DNA of 64,000 nt from Bacteroidota bacterium (lineage in GTDB: Bacteria; Bacteroidota; Bacteroidia; Bacteroidales; VadinHA17): the NCBI GenBank assembly GCA_016718875.1, contig JADKBL010000003.1, positions 211,304-275,303 of the forward strand, read 5' to 3'. Below the pieces are notes generated by a model. It made no database searches and was not told where the DNA came from. It saw only the letters and a program-made list of their open reading frames with translations. Of the stretch, positions 18,345 through 26,233 are shown piece by piece (position 1 is the stretch's first letter; each line of letters opens with the position of its first letter). The position numbers and the translations under genes were made by a program.

Positions 18345-18960
18345 GGCAAAACTTTTATGAGATGCTAGACGTCTTATACATTTTGACACTATAATGTTCA
18401 TAAAATTGACCCTGAAGCTATAAAGGAGGATCCTGACTTCTTTATGGCAAATTACCAATTAGGTATGTACTTTGTTACCAGGGGATATGATAACCCTAAA
18501 TTCAGAGATGAGAATGCGGTCAAGTCAAACAAATTGAGTAAGGAGGTGTACTTAAAGATTGTATGTCAAATTTATTTATCATGAGACAAAACAATGATCT
18601 TATTCGAATTGATAAGCCTGACGACATAAAAAAGGGAGTTATAATAATGGGAAAAACTTCTTAAATTATATCCCAACGATATTAATGCTTATTTTCAATT
18701 ATTTATTTTCAAAGAATTGTTTAATGACCTTGAAGGTCAAATAATAACCTTAAATGCCGCACTTAAAATAACACAAAATCCAGCTTTTTATTATTGGAAA
18801 CTTGGATATGCAAATTTGTACCTTGAGATGCTGAGCTTTGTTTTGAAGGAGGTGTGATTTAAAATGCTTAGAAAGTTTAGAATGCCAACAAAATAGATAC
18901 CTTATGGAGCTATAAAAAAGCATTAAACGCAAAAGAACTTCTATTGACAACAGTCGTGGA
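18345..18960 (+). pseudogene. Remnant of a tetratricopeptide-repeat protein
   Basis: There is no intact gene here, but TPR-like fragments are readable. One is DPDFFMANYQLGMYFVTRG in a frame closing at 18582-18584. Another runs from 18651 with KLLKLYPNDINAYFQLF and ALKITQNPAFYYWKLGYANL, closing near 18857. A frameshifted tail reads LKCLESLECQQNRYLMEL (about 18861-18914). Helix pairs and the Asn/Pro positions fit a TPR array. The fragments lie between the two hairpin repeats. The parent gene was probably larger. Confidence 0.6.
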
Positions 18961-19230
18961 CATTGACAGGAATGTTTACAAAACAGTTAAATGGATTAGG
19001 GGGGTAGGGACGGGGGGGGGCTCTGTGGGAGATTTTTTTATGCAGATCTCTCTTGTTAACCACTCCCCTCTGAGGTTTGTAAAAGTTCATTGGAGCATGG
19101 GAACGGTTCTGTCAAGACTTGCCTGTTCCCGGTCGCATTGGTTTACCCTTTATATTTGCGTATTCAAATTCAGAATCGCTATTAAAGGCAATTGTTTGGG
19201 AAAAGAAAGCCAGCAAATTCGTAACTTAGT
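18961..19230. other. Non-coding stretch after the TPR remnant, with a G-rich run
   Basis: No supported gene was seen. A run of G residues (about 19000-19020, GGGGGGTAGGGACGGGGGGGG) is unusual for this genome. Such runs are slippage-prone and could also mark a sequencing weakness. Confidence 0.35.
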
Positions 19231-19300
19231 ATCTGAGTTACTCGCGATTACCATCAGGCAGATTGCGAGTCAGGCTTCGGCTTCGCTCAGCCTGACTCGC
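19219..19300. repeat. ATCTGAGTTACTC hairpin element, right copy
   Basis: From 19231 this copy carries the conserved block of the element at 17903 with only a few changes. It then has its own stem, GCGAGTCAGGC with GCCTGACTCGC, enclosing a TTCGGCTTCGCTCA loop. The stem sequence differs from the left copy but pairs perfectly, so structure rather than sequence is kept. A GTAACTTAG/CTGAGTTAC pair precedes it. It lies about 100 nt upstream of the PTS operon. Confidence 0.75.
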
Positions 19301-19403
19301 CTCCAAGTATGTTAAAAACCCTAAAAAAACTCCATATCCCGTTCCGGCTGTGTAATTATTCCATTATTTGTCTTTAGTTTTATATCCCGAACAAAATTCA
19401 GTA

Positions 19404-19808
19404 ATGCGAAATTACCTTATTACATCACATGGTTACTTTGCTGCAAAAATACTCTACAGACTTGAAATTATTGCAGGAAAAAATAAAAACATAAAAACTA
19501 TTGAAGCATATACCGATGGCAATAAGTCAATTGACGGGCAGATTGACAGTGTTATTGAAAAACTTGACAGCAGCGATGAACTCATCATCTTCACCGATCT
19601 TATGGGAGGCAGTATTACCAATCAGCTTCTCAAATACACTCTCAGGAAAAACACCTATATAGTTTCCGGCGTCAACCTGCCACTTCTGCTCGATATTACT
19701 CTTGCTGAAACAGATATTCCTGCTTCAGAAGTAATAGAAGCAGCAATTGAAAATGCCAGGGAACAGATCCTTTTCGTCAATAAACTAATACCTCCTTCAA
19801 ATGATTAA
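19404..19808 (+). CDS. PTS mannose-family EIIA
   Basis: Phosphocarrier domain IIA of a mannose/fructose/N-acetylgalactosamine-type phosphotransferase system; accepts phosphate from HPr and passes it to IIB. The protein has 134 residues, the size of a single IIA domain. The start MRNYLITSHGYFA places the phosphorylated histidine at His9, matching ManX His10, and IIFTDLMGGSITNQLL is the conserved second-strand region with the acidic FTDL. The ATG at 19404 is chosen over an in-frame upstream TTG. It overlaps the IIB gene by 8 nt, indicating translational coupling. It is the first gene of a six-gene plus-strand operon. Confidence 0.92.
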   Translation: MRNYLITSHGYFAAKILYRLEIIAGKNKNIKTIEAYTDGNKSIDGQIDSVIEKLDSSDELIIFTDLMGGSITNQLLKYTLRKNTYIVSGVNLPLLLDITLAETDIPASEVIEAAIENAREQILFVNKLIPPSND

Positions 19809-20292
19809 ACTGACCAGGATAGATGACCGTTTTGTCCATGGACAGGTCTCGTTCACCTGGGTTCCGTCCCTTGAAATCAATTGCCTCGTGGTTGCAAATG
19901 ATAAAATTGCGGCTGATGAGTTTCAGAAAATGGCCTTCAATCTTGCCAAGCCACCTGCTGCAAAACTGCTGATATTCACAATAAATGAGGCCATTGCTTT
20001 TCTTAATGATCCGAAAAGTAAAAATGCTAAAATAATGATCCTCGTAAACAGTGTCGGTGATGCCTTCAGGCTGACACAGGAGGTGAGGGAAATCCAGTCA
20101 GTAAACTTCGGGGGAATTAGAATGAAGCCGGGAGCAAAACTTATAACCAAAGCCGTGGCTGTCGATGATAATGATATCAGTATAATTAAACTGCTTCTTG
20201 AGAGCTGTATAGAACTTGAAGTGAGGCAGGTGCCGGGCGACAAGAAACAACTGATGGCAAACTTATTGCAATTACAGGCAGACCAGATATGA
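19801..20292 (+). CDS. PTS mannose-family EIIB
   Basis: Sugar-phosphorylating domain IIB of the mannose-family PTS, 163 residues, the normal length. DDRFVHGQVSFTWVPSL holds the phosphorylated histidine (His13), and VVANDKIAADEF with AKPPAAKLLIF follow the family pattern. It takes phosphate from IIA and gives it to the sugar during transport through IIC/IID. It overlaps IIA by 8 nt and the IIC-IID gene by 4 nt (ATGA). The sugar cannot be read from the sequence; N-acetylgalactosamine, glucosamine and related amino sugars are suggested by the downstream deaminase. Confidence 0.93.
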   Translation: MIKLTRIDDRFVHGQVSFTWVPSLEINCLVVANDKIAADEFQKMAFNLAKPPAAKLLIFTINEAIAFLNDPKSKNAKIMILVNSVGDAFRLTQEVREIQSVNFGGIRMKPGAKLITKAVAVDDNDISIIKLLLESCIELEVRQVPGDKKQLMANLLQLQADQI

Positions 20293-21872
20293 CAGCAGCC
20301 TTCCTTCTGATAACAGCAATTGTAATGTTCGGCCATATGGAGGATTTCCTCGGGGCCGCACTCCTCAGCAGGCCTCTCGTTCTGGGACCCCTCGTAGGTA
20401 TTGTACTCGGCGATCCTGTCCAGGGGATAATCATTGGAGCTACCCTGGAACTTATCTTCATGGGAAACATAAAAGTCGGCGCGGCAATCCCTCCCGATGT
20501 AATTACCGGGGGTGTACTGGGAACTGCATTTGCTATAATGTCAGGCAAAGGTGCTGAGATTGCCCTCGCAATTGCTGTTCCGGTGTCGATACTTGCCGAA
20601 ATGGTAATCAGCGGATTGTTTGTCCTCCGGCCTGTCCTCAGCAGCAGGTTTGAAAAATATGCTGAAGAAGGAAATTACAGGGGAATTGAGATCCTGCATG
20701 TAGCATCTGGGCTTACGAAGCCTCTGCTGATGGGGATTCTCACATTTCTTGCCCTTGTTCTTGGAGACCAGGTCATGAAATCATTTCTCGATTCAATTCC
20801 TCCATGGGTGCAGTCGGGTCTGCAGGTGGCCGGTAATATGCTCCCCGCAGCAGGATTTGCCCTTCTTATGAACCTGATGTTCAACAAAAAGGTTGCCGCA
20901 TACTTTTTCCTGGGATTCATCCTGGCAAGCTATCTGAAACTTCCGATGATAGCAATCGGTGGTCTTGGAGTAATACTGGCACTTATCATTACAGAGCTTT
21001 CAAATAAAACAAAAGTTACAGACGATTATGAATTTGAGGAGGAACCTGAAGTTGCCGCAGGGGAGGTTAAAAGTCCGGTTACAAAAGGTGATATCCGTAA
21101 AGTTTTTTTCAGATCGCTGGCTCTCGAGGCCAACTTCAATTTTGAGACCTGGCAGAACACAGGTTTTGCATTCTCAATAATACCTGTCCTTAAAAAACTT
21201 TACAAAACAAAGGAACAGATGTCTGCTGCACTGAAGAGGCATTTACAGTTCTTCAACACTACTGCTCACGGATCAACGCTGATAATGGGAATAACAGCAG
21301 CTATGGAAGAACAAAATTCCCGGAAGGAGGATTTTGATACTGAATCGATAAATGCAGTAAAATCAGGACTGATGGGACCGCTTGCAGGAGTTTTCGATTC
21401 TCTCTTCTGGGGCACGCTGAAAGTGATCGCCGCAGGTGTAGGTATCTCACTTGCAATAAACGGAAATATCCTCGGCCCGATTCTCTTTATACTTGTATTC
21501 AACATACCTCATATTGCTCTCAGGTACAACCTTGCCTTTATCGGATATAATACCGGTAACAGGTTTCTGCAGAACCTCGCCAAAAGCGGAATAATGGATA
21601 AGCTGACTACCGGAGCGACAATCCTCGGACTTATGGTAATAGGCGCCATGCCGGCAACACTGATGCCGGTAAGCACCCCGATAATGATAGGCACGTCAGG
21701 ATCAGAGGTCGCCCTGCAGGGAATTCTCGATCAGCTGGTTCCCGGCCTTCTGCCGCTTGCTCTCACTTTCCTTACATTCTATTTTGTAAGGAGAAATGTA
21801 AAGACAATATGGCTCCTCCTGGGCATACTTGCCCTGGGTTTTACAGGAAGCATCCTTCATATATTTGCCTGA
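20289..21872 (+). CDS. Fused PTS mannose-family EIIC-EIID membrane permease
   Basis: Membrane channel of the PTS. The protein has 527 residues where family members normally have separate IIC (about 260) and IID (about 280) proteins. Residues 1-236 are IIC, with LLSRPLVLGPLVGIVLGD, GATLELIFMGN and several membrane helices. Residues 237-266 are an acidic, hydrophilic linker (DDYEFEEEPEVAAGEV). Residues 267-527 are IID, with FRSLALEANFNFETWQNTGF and SAALKRHLQFFNTTAHGS and terminal membrane helices. The reading frame is open throughout, and both halves look intact, so this is a genuine fusion. It overlaps IIB by 4 nt and ends 5 nt before the Enzyme I start. Confidence 0.93.
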   Translation: MTAAFLLITAIVMFGHMEDFLGAALLSRPLVLGPLVGIVLGDPVQGIIIGATLELIFMGNIKVGAAIPPDVITGGVLGTAFAIMSGKGAEIALAIAVPVSILAEMVISGLFVLRPVLSSRFEKYAEEGNYRGIEILHVASGLTKPLLMGILTFLALVLGDQVMKSFLDSIPPWVQSGLQVAGNMLPAAGFALLMNLMFNKKVAAYFFLGFILASYLKLPMIAIGGLGVILALIITELSNKTKVTDDYEFEEEPEVAAGEVKSPVTKGDIRKVFFRSLALEANFNFETWQNTGFAFSIIPVLKKLYKTKEQMSAALKRHLQFFNTTAHGSTLIMGITAAMEEQNSRKEDFDTESINAVKSGLMGPLAGVFDSLFWGTLKVIAAGVGISLAINGNILGPILFILVFNIPHIALRYNLAFIGYNTGNRFLQNLAKSGIMDKLTTGATILGLMVIGAMPATLMPVSTPIMIGTSGSEVALQGILDQLVPGLLPLALTFLTFYFVRRNVKTIWLLLGILALGFTGSILHIFA

Positions 21873-21877
21873 TTAAC

Positions 21878-23590
21878 ATGAAAGGAACAGGCGTCTCTCC
21901 GGGTATTTCAATCGGCACTGCTTATGTGATCAGGAAGGCTCCTGCCGTCAATGCCATTACGAATACAATTGAGGAAAAAGACAAGCCTGCTGAGATCAGT
22001 AATTTCGACAAGGCAGTAAAGGAGGCAACAGGTGAAGTAAACAGGATCATTGATCTGAACAGATCCAGATTTAAACCGGAAGATATTGCCATACTTGAGA
22101 CGCAGACGGAGTTTATCGGGGATTCACAGATAAGGTCAGATGTACAGGATAAGATCCTGAATGAAAACCTTCCCGCAGTTGTGGCTGTAAGAGAGGTTAT
22201 ACAATCGATGGTGCAGATGTTCGGTGAAATGGATGATGAGTACCTCCGGGCACGAAGAACTGATATTCAGGATGCAGGAAAAAGGATCATTAAGCATCTT
22301 TTAAAGGATGATAGTGAGTCAGCCAGGCGCTATACTGAAAACACAATCTTAATTGCTGAGGACATCTCCCCTACAGATGCACTTTCAATAGACACCAGTC
22401 TTATATCAGGAATAGCCACAGTTGAAGGTGGCAGAACCTCACATGCTGCCATAATTGCCCGGTCGAGAGGAATACCTGCTGTTGCCGGCTGCGGCCCAAC
22501 GCTTATGGAAATTGCTGATAACGATACAATAATTCTGGACGGATCAACGGGCGATATTTTAGTGAATCCGGATAATCATAAAATTGAAGAATACAGAAAA
22601 AAGAAGAAGATATCTGACCGGGAGAGTGAATCCCTGAAGCTGATCCGCGATAAGCCTGCAATAACTAAAGACGGAAGAAAAATCCACCTTTTGGGAAATA
22701 TAAGCAGTCATACCGAGCTTGAACATCTCTTTGAGTGCGGCGGAGAAGGTGTCGGATTGCTCCGTACCGAGCTTTTCTTCATGCAGCATGAAAAGCTTCC
22801 GTCAGAGGAAGAACAGTTTGAGTTTTACCTGCAGGTTGCCATAACGGCCGGCAAAAAGCCTGTTATAGTACGCACTCTCGATATAGGAGGTGATAAACAG
22901 GTACCGTTCCTCAGTATCCCTGCAGAGAGTAATCCATTTCTCGGATATCGTGCAATACGCATATCCCTCGACAGAACTGATATTTTCCTGACCCAGATCA
23001 GGGCAATCCTGAGAGCATCAGTATACGGCAATCTGAAAATCATGCTTCCGATGGTATCATGCCTTGACGAACTGAAGGCAGCGAAAACGCTAATTAAAAA
23101 AGCTGAATCAGAGCTATCAGATTCAGGTATAAGGTACAACAGCAAAATTGAAACAGGGATAATGCTTGAGATTCCCAGTGCTGCACTGATGACAGGAATG
23201 CTTTCGAAAGAGTCTGATTTCTTCAGCATAGGTACAAACGACTTATGCCAGTACACAATGGCTGTTGACAGGATGAACAGAAAAGTTGCTTCCTTGTACG
23301 ATCATTTTAATCCGGGTTTTCTGCGTCTGCTTAAGACAGCAATTGATCAGGCACACGAGAAAGGAAAATCTGTTGGAATGTGCGGTGAAATGTCTTCAGA
23401 TCCCCTTGCAGTAATTTTGCTGCTGGGAATGGGTCTTGATGAATTTTCAATGCCTGCATCTTCAATTCCTGTTGTAAAGCAGATTATCAACAAGGTTGAT
23501 TATAAGGATGCGAAAGAGATTTACAACATAGCAATGACAATGGAAAGTTCCTCAGAAATAAGGGAGTATTTACAGGAAAAATCAAAATGA
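21878..23590 (+). CDS. ptsI: PTS Enzyme I (phosphoenolpyruvate-protein phosphotransferase)
   Basis: Transfers phosphate from phosphoenolpyruvate to HPr. The protein has 570 residues, the usual size. The N-terminus is MKGTGVSPGISIGTAYV. The phosphorylated histidine in GGRTSHAAIIARS falls at residue 189, the same number as in E. coli Enzyme I. The PEP-binding barrel shows GVGLLRTELFFMQ, IVRTLDIGGDKQ, GTNDLCQYTMAVDR and the catalytic cysteine in GMCGEMSSDP. The ATG at 21878 is chosen; the frame is open upstream into the IIC-IID gene but without similarity. It overlaps HPr by 4 nt. It is the only Enzyme I in the window and is dedicated to this operon by position. Confidence 0.96.
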   Translation: MKGTGVSPGISIGTAYVIRKAPAVNAITNTIEEKDKPAEISNFDKAVKEATGEVNRIIDLNRSRFKPEDIAILETQTEFIGDSQIRSDVQDKILNENLPAVVAVREVIQSMVQMFGEMDDEYLRARRTDIQDAGKRIIKHLLKDDSESARRYTENTILIAEDISPTDALSIDTSLISGIATVEGGRTSHAAIIARSRGIPAVAGCGPTLMEIADNDTIILDGSTGDILVNPDNHKIEEYRKKKKISDRESESLKLIRDKPAITKDGRKIHLLGNISSHTELEHLFECGGEGVGLLRTELFFMQHEKLPSEEEQFEFYLQVAITAGKKPVIVRTLDIGGDKQVPFLSIPAESNPFLGYRAIRISLDRTDIFLTQIRAILRASVYGNLKIMLPMVSCLDELKAAKTLIKKAESELSDSGIRYNSKIETGIMLEIPSAALMTGMLSKESDFFSIGTNDLCQYTMAVDRMNRKVASLYDHFNPGFLRLLKTAIDQAHEKGKSVGMCGEMSSDPLAVILLLGMGLDEFSMPASSIPVVKQIINKVDYKDAKEIYNIAMTMESSSEIREYLQEKSK

Positions 23591-23853
23591 TAAAAAGAGA
23601 CTTTATAATTATCGATCCGCTTGGCATGCATGCACGTCCGGCCACAGCACTGATCAAGCTGGCACGAAACTTCAGCTCGCTTATTACAATTCAGAAGAAT
23701 GGCAGGTCAGTTCCCTTAAAAAGTATGGTGAACATTCTGAGCCTGGCTATAAAGGCAGGGGAGAGTGTTACAATTATAACAGAAGGTGAAGATGAATCTG
23801 TTGCCATGGAAGCAATGGATCACTTTTTTACGGAAGAGATGAAGAACTTTTAA
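23587..23853 (+). CDS. ptsH: PTS phosphocarrier protein HPr
   Basis: An 88-residue phosphocarrier between Enzyme I and EIIA. DPLGMHARPATAL places the active histidine at His15, and VPLKSMVNIL places a serine at residue 46; both numbers match classical HPr. Ser46 is the target of HPr kinase in species that have it; the sequence around it (KSMVN) departs from the usual KSIMG, so regulation by HPr kinase is uncertain, and no kinase gene is in the window. It overlaps ptsI by 4 nt and lies 12 nt before nagB. Confidence 0.95.
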   Translation: MIKRDFIIIDPLGMHARPATALIKLARNFSSLITIQKNGRSVPLKSMVNILSLAIKAGESVTIITEGEDESVAMEAMDHFFTEEMKNF

Positions 23854-23865
23854 TACTCAAAGACA

Positions 23866-24603
23866 ATGAAAATAACAATAACAGCCACTGAAAGGGATTT
23901 TGATATTGCTGCAGCATGGAGGATAATCACTCAGATGCTCCTGAAATCAGACTCAGTAATAGGGTTGTCAACCGGACAGACAACTATCGGGATGCACAGA
24001 GTAGTATCAGAGATATTCAGGCAGTACCCGTTTGATGTATCACGTATCACGCTTTTCAACGTGGATGAGCTGACTAATCTGCCGCGTGAATATTCAGGCA
24101 GCTGTTATACAATGATCAAAACCCAGCTGGCTGATCCCCTTGGTATTCCTGAGGAAAATTTCATTATGCCTCCGACAATGTCTGACAATTTTGAGGCGGA
24201 ATGCATATTATTTGAAAAAAGGCTTGCTGAACGCGGAGGGGCTGATCTGCAGATGCTTGGCATTGGCTCAAACGGTCATATTGGCATCAATCAGCCGGGA
24301 ACTCCCTTTGAAAGTGAGACATGGGTGTCGCCAATGGATCCTGATTTCGAGGCACGTGTCCGCCGCGAAACAAATGTATTACCGGAAACAGTACTCGGGG
24401 GATTAACAAGGGGAATCAAAAATATCATGTACACCCGCAAGCTTATTCTTGTAGCCAAGGGAGCACATAAGGCTGAAATCATCAAAAAGGCTGTACTCGG
24501 TCCGGTAACAACAGATATTCCTGCATCAGTTGTTCAGCTTCACCCTGATTGTGAAATTTTACTTGATGCAGCTGCAGCCTCACAAATAACCGGGAAATTT
24601 TAA
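23866..24603 (+). CDS. nagB: Glucosamine-6-phosphate deaminase family protein
   Basis: Expected to convert glucosamine-6-phosphate (or a related amino sugar phosphate) to a ketose-6-phosphate and ammonia in the cytoplasm. The 245-residue protein shows VIGLSTGQTTIGMH (phosphate loop), LFNVDELTNLP (catalytic aspartate/glutamate region), LGIGSNGHIGINQPG (catalytic histidine) and LVAKGAHKAEIIKKA. These are the NagB signatures, and no gap in the active site is obvious. As the last gene of the PTS operon it is the natural first step after amino sugar uptake and phosphorylation. An AgaI/galactosamine-6-phosphate isomerase role is equally possible. No N-acetylglucosamine-6-phosphate deacetylase is nearby, so a de-acetylated sugar may be imported. 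It converges on ThuA genes after 21 nt with no clear terminator. Confidence 0.9.
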   Translation: MKITITATERDFDIAAAWRIITQMLLKSDSVIGLSTGQTTIGMHRVVSEIFRQYPFDVSRITLFNVDELTNLPREYSGSCYTMIKTQLADPLGIPEENFIMPPTMSDNFEAECILFEKRLAERGGADLQMLGIGSNGHIGINQPGTPFESETWVSPMDPDFEARVRRETNVLPETVLGGLTRGIKNIMYTRKLILVAKGAHKAEIIKKAVLGPVTTDIPASVVQLHPDCEILLDAAAASQITGKF

Positions 24604-24624
24604 AAGGAGTAAATAGAAATCTCC

Positions 24625-25419
24625 TCACTTCTTCTCAAAGACGTTACCTTTTTTGTCTGTTGCCACCACCCAGCGGAGAGCTGCTATTATAAGCTTATCC
24701 TGTGTTGCATCGCCAAAAACGTTTTCATCATGACCCATGTTTACATAGATCATTCTGTAATCTGTGTTCGTCCAAACTACAGGCAAATCACCGTCGGGAA
24801 TAATATCTTTTAATCCAAGTGGATAATTATCCGGTGAAAGTGATACAAGTACTTTGATATTCTTTTTTTCTCTTGGACTTGGTTTCCACTGGTACCATTC
24901 GTTGATAGGTGAAATAAACGTTTCAGGCAATCCTTTGGTTACAGGATGATTAAGATCGTCAAACGTCACCTTTGCAGGCATAGGAGGCCAGTTGTTACGG
25001 TAAAAAACTCCGCCGCCCAGAAAATCGAGCAGCCATGGCCATTTGGTATTCTTGTCGTTATAGGCAGCAACATGAAAACCAAACCAGCCGCCACCGTTTT
25101 CCATATATTTCTGAAATGCTTCCCTCTGTGCAGGACTGTGAGGAAAATCGTTAAGCATCATAACGAGTGAATAATCCTTAAGCTTTTCATCATTCAGATC
25201 AGCCATATTGCTTGTGGTATCGAATACAAATCCGTTACCCTTGGTCAGATCTTTAAAAAAGAAAACAGCTGCTTTTGCAAAATCAACATGGTCTTTCTCA
25301 ACCCTGTTTGAATAGAATGCAAGTACTTTAAACCTTGGAAACTGTGCATTCACTGCAACGCTTAAACACAGCATCAAAACTGATAAAAATAAAAGTCTGT
25401 TAATCTTCATAATTTTCAA
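24625..25419 (-). CDS. Secreted ThuA-like protein (ThuA 1)
   Basis: A 264-residue exported protein (signal peptide about residues 1-25, ending NAQF) with the ThuA domain, a glutamine-amidotransferase-like flavodoxin fold often attached to sugar-metabolism genes. Typical features are LVMMLNDFPHSPAQREAF, ENGGGWFGFHVAAY, HPVTKGLPETF, EWYQWKPSPR and MGHDENVFGDA. The biochemical role of ThuA proteins is poorly known. It is the last gene of a minus-strand series, 21 nt after another ThuA gene, which in turn follows the giant mosaic gene. Confidence 0.85.
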   Translation of the reverse strand: MKIMKINRLLFLSVLMLCLSVAVNAQFPRFKVLAFYSNRVEKDHVDFAKAAVFFFKDLTKGNGFVFDTTSNMADLNDEKLKDYSLVMMLNDFPHSPAQREAFQKYMENGGGWFGFHVAAYNDKNTKWPWLLDFLGGGVFYRNNWPPMPAKVTFDDLNHPVTKGLPETFISPINEWYQWKPSPREKKNIKVLVSLSPDNYPLGLKDIIPDGDLPVVWTNTDYRMIYVNMGHDENVFGDATQDKLIIAALRWVVATDKKGNVFEKK

Positions 25420-25440
25420 TTAAACATTAACCATTTACCA

Positions 25441-26217
25441 TTATTCCCCCGAAGTCCACTGAATAGCATTTGAAAACATCCTTGTAAAATCTTTTGACTG
25501 AAGCAGTGATCCGTCATGACCCATCAGGAAATATACATTCCTTGCTTTCATCTTCGGATTTACCCAAACAACAGGGTGATCGCCCATTTTTATATCTGAT
25601 GGAGGATTGTAGCTTGATTCATCAACAGTTGCCAGCACTTGAACATTGGGTCGCGGACTCTTATTATAAGTGTACCATTCGTCATTATCAAGAACAAATG
25701 AGCCGGCAACACCTTTCATTACAGGATGTTTCAGGTTTTCAATAACCACTTTGCCTGATGCCTTGGCGGCAATATAATTATCGAAACGTATTCCGCCCAT
25801 GAAATCGGAGAACCAGTTCCACATCGGGTAACCATCAAACTCCCCGAGAAGGGTGGCATGATGGAAACCAACCCATCCTCCCCTTCCCTCTTCAATATAT
25901 TTAACAAAGGCCGACATTGCTTTTTCGGGCCAGGTGTAAGGAGGATAGTCAAGCTGTATGAATACCTTGTAATTCTTCAGATACTCCTCATCGATCACAT
26001 TTGCCTTGTTGATCACCGTAATTCCGAGGTTGTTTTCAGCAGCATATTTCCCGAGCCAGTCGAGCGCTGCAGCAGCGAAACTTTCATGCTGGCCTCCTCT
26101 CTCAGTAAGAACAAGTATTTTGAAAGCCGGCTCCTTTGCATTCATCTTTCCCGGGAGCAGAATAAAAAAGGCTGCAAGCAGAAGTGTTGTGATTGCTTTT
26201 GACAGATTGATTTTCAT
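25441..26217 (-). CDS. Secreted ThuA-like protein (ThuA 2)
   Basis: A 258-residue exported ThuA-domain protein (signal peptide about residues 1-27). It shows LTERGGQHESFAAAAL at the domain start, then GRGGWVGFHHATLLG, HPVMKGVAGSF, EWYTYNKSPRPNVQVLATV and MGDHPVVWVN. Its C-terminal half is clearly closer to the ThuA domain inside the 1810-residue neighbour (NKSPRAGVHVLATADESSY) than to ThuA 1. That points to duplication within the locus. It lies 16 nt downstream of the mosaic gene. Confidence 0.87.
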   Translation of the reverse strand: MKINLSKAITTLLLAAFFILLPGKMNAKEPAFKILVLTERGGQHESFAAAALDWLGKYAAENNLGITVINKANVIDEEYLKNYKVFIQLDYPPYTWPEKAMSAFVKYIEEGRGGWVGFHHATLLGEFDGYPMWNWFSDFMGGIRFDNYIAAKASGKVVIENLKHPVMKGVAGSFVLDNDEWYTYNKSPRPNVQVLATVDESSYNPPSDIKMGDHPVVWVNPKMKARNVYFLMGHDGSLLQSKDFTRMFSNAIQWTSGE

Positions 26218-26233
26218 TTTTATATCTCTTTAA

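Noticed and set aside
18944..19315. 123-codon plus-strand frame over the G-rich run
   Set aside because: It includes the hairpin repeat and the homopolymer G run, shows no protein-like character and has no start context. It is decayed or non-coding sequence.
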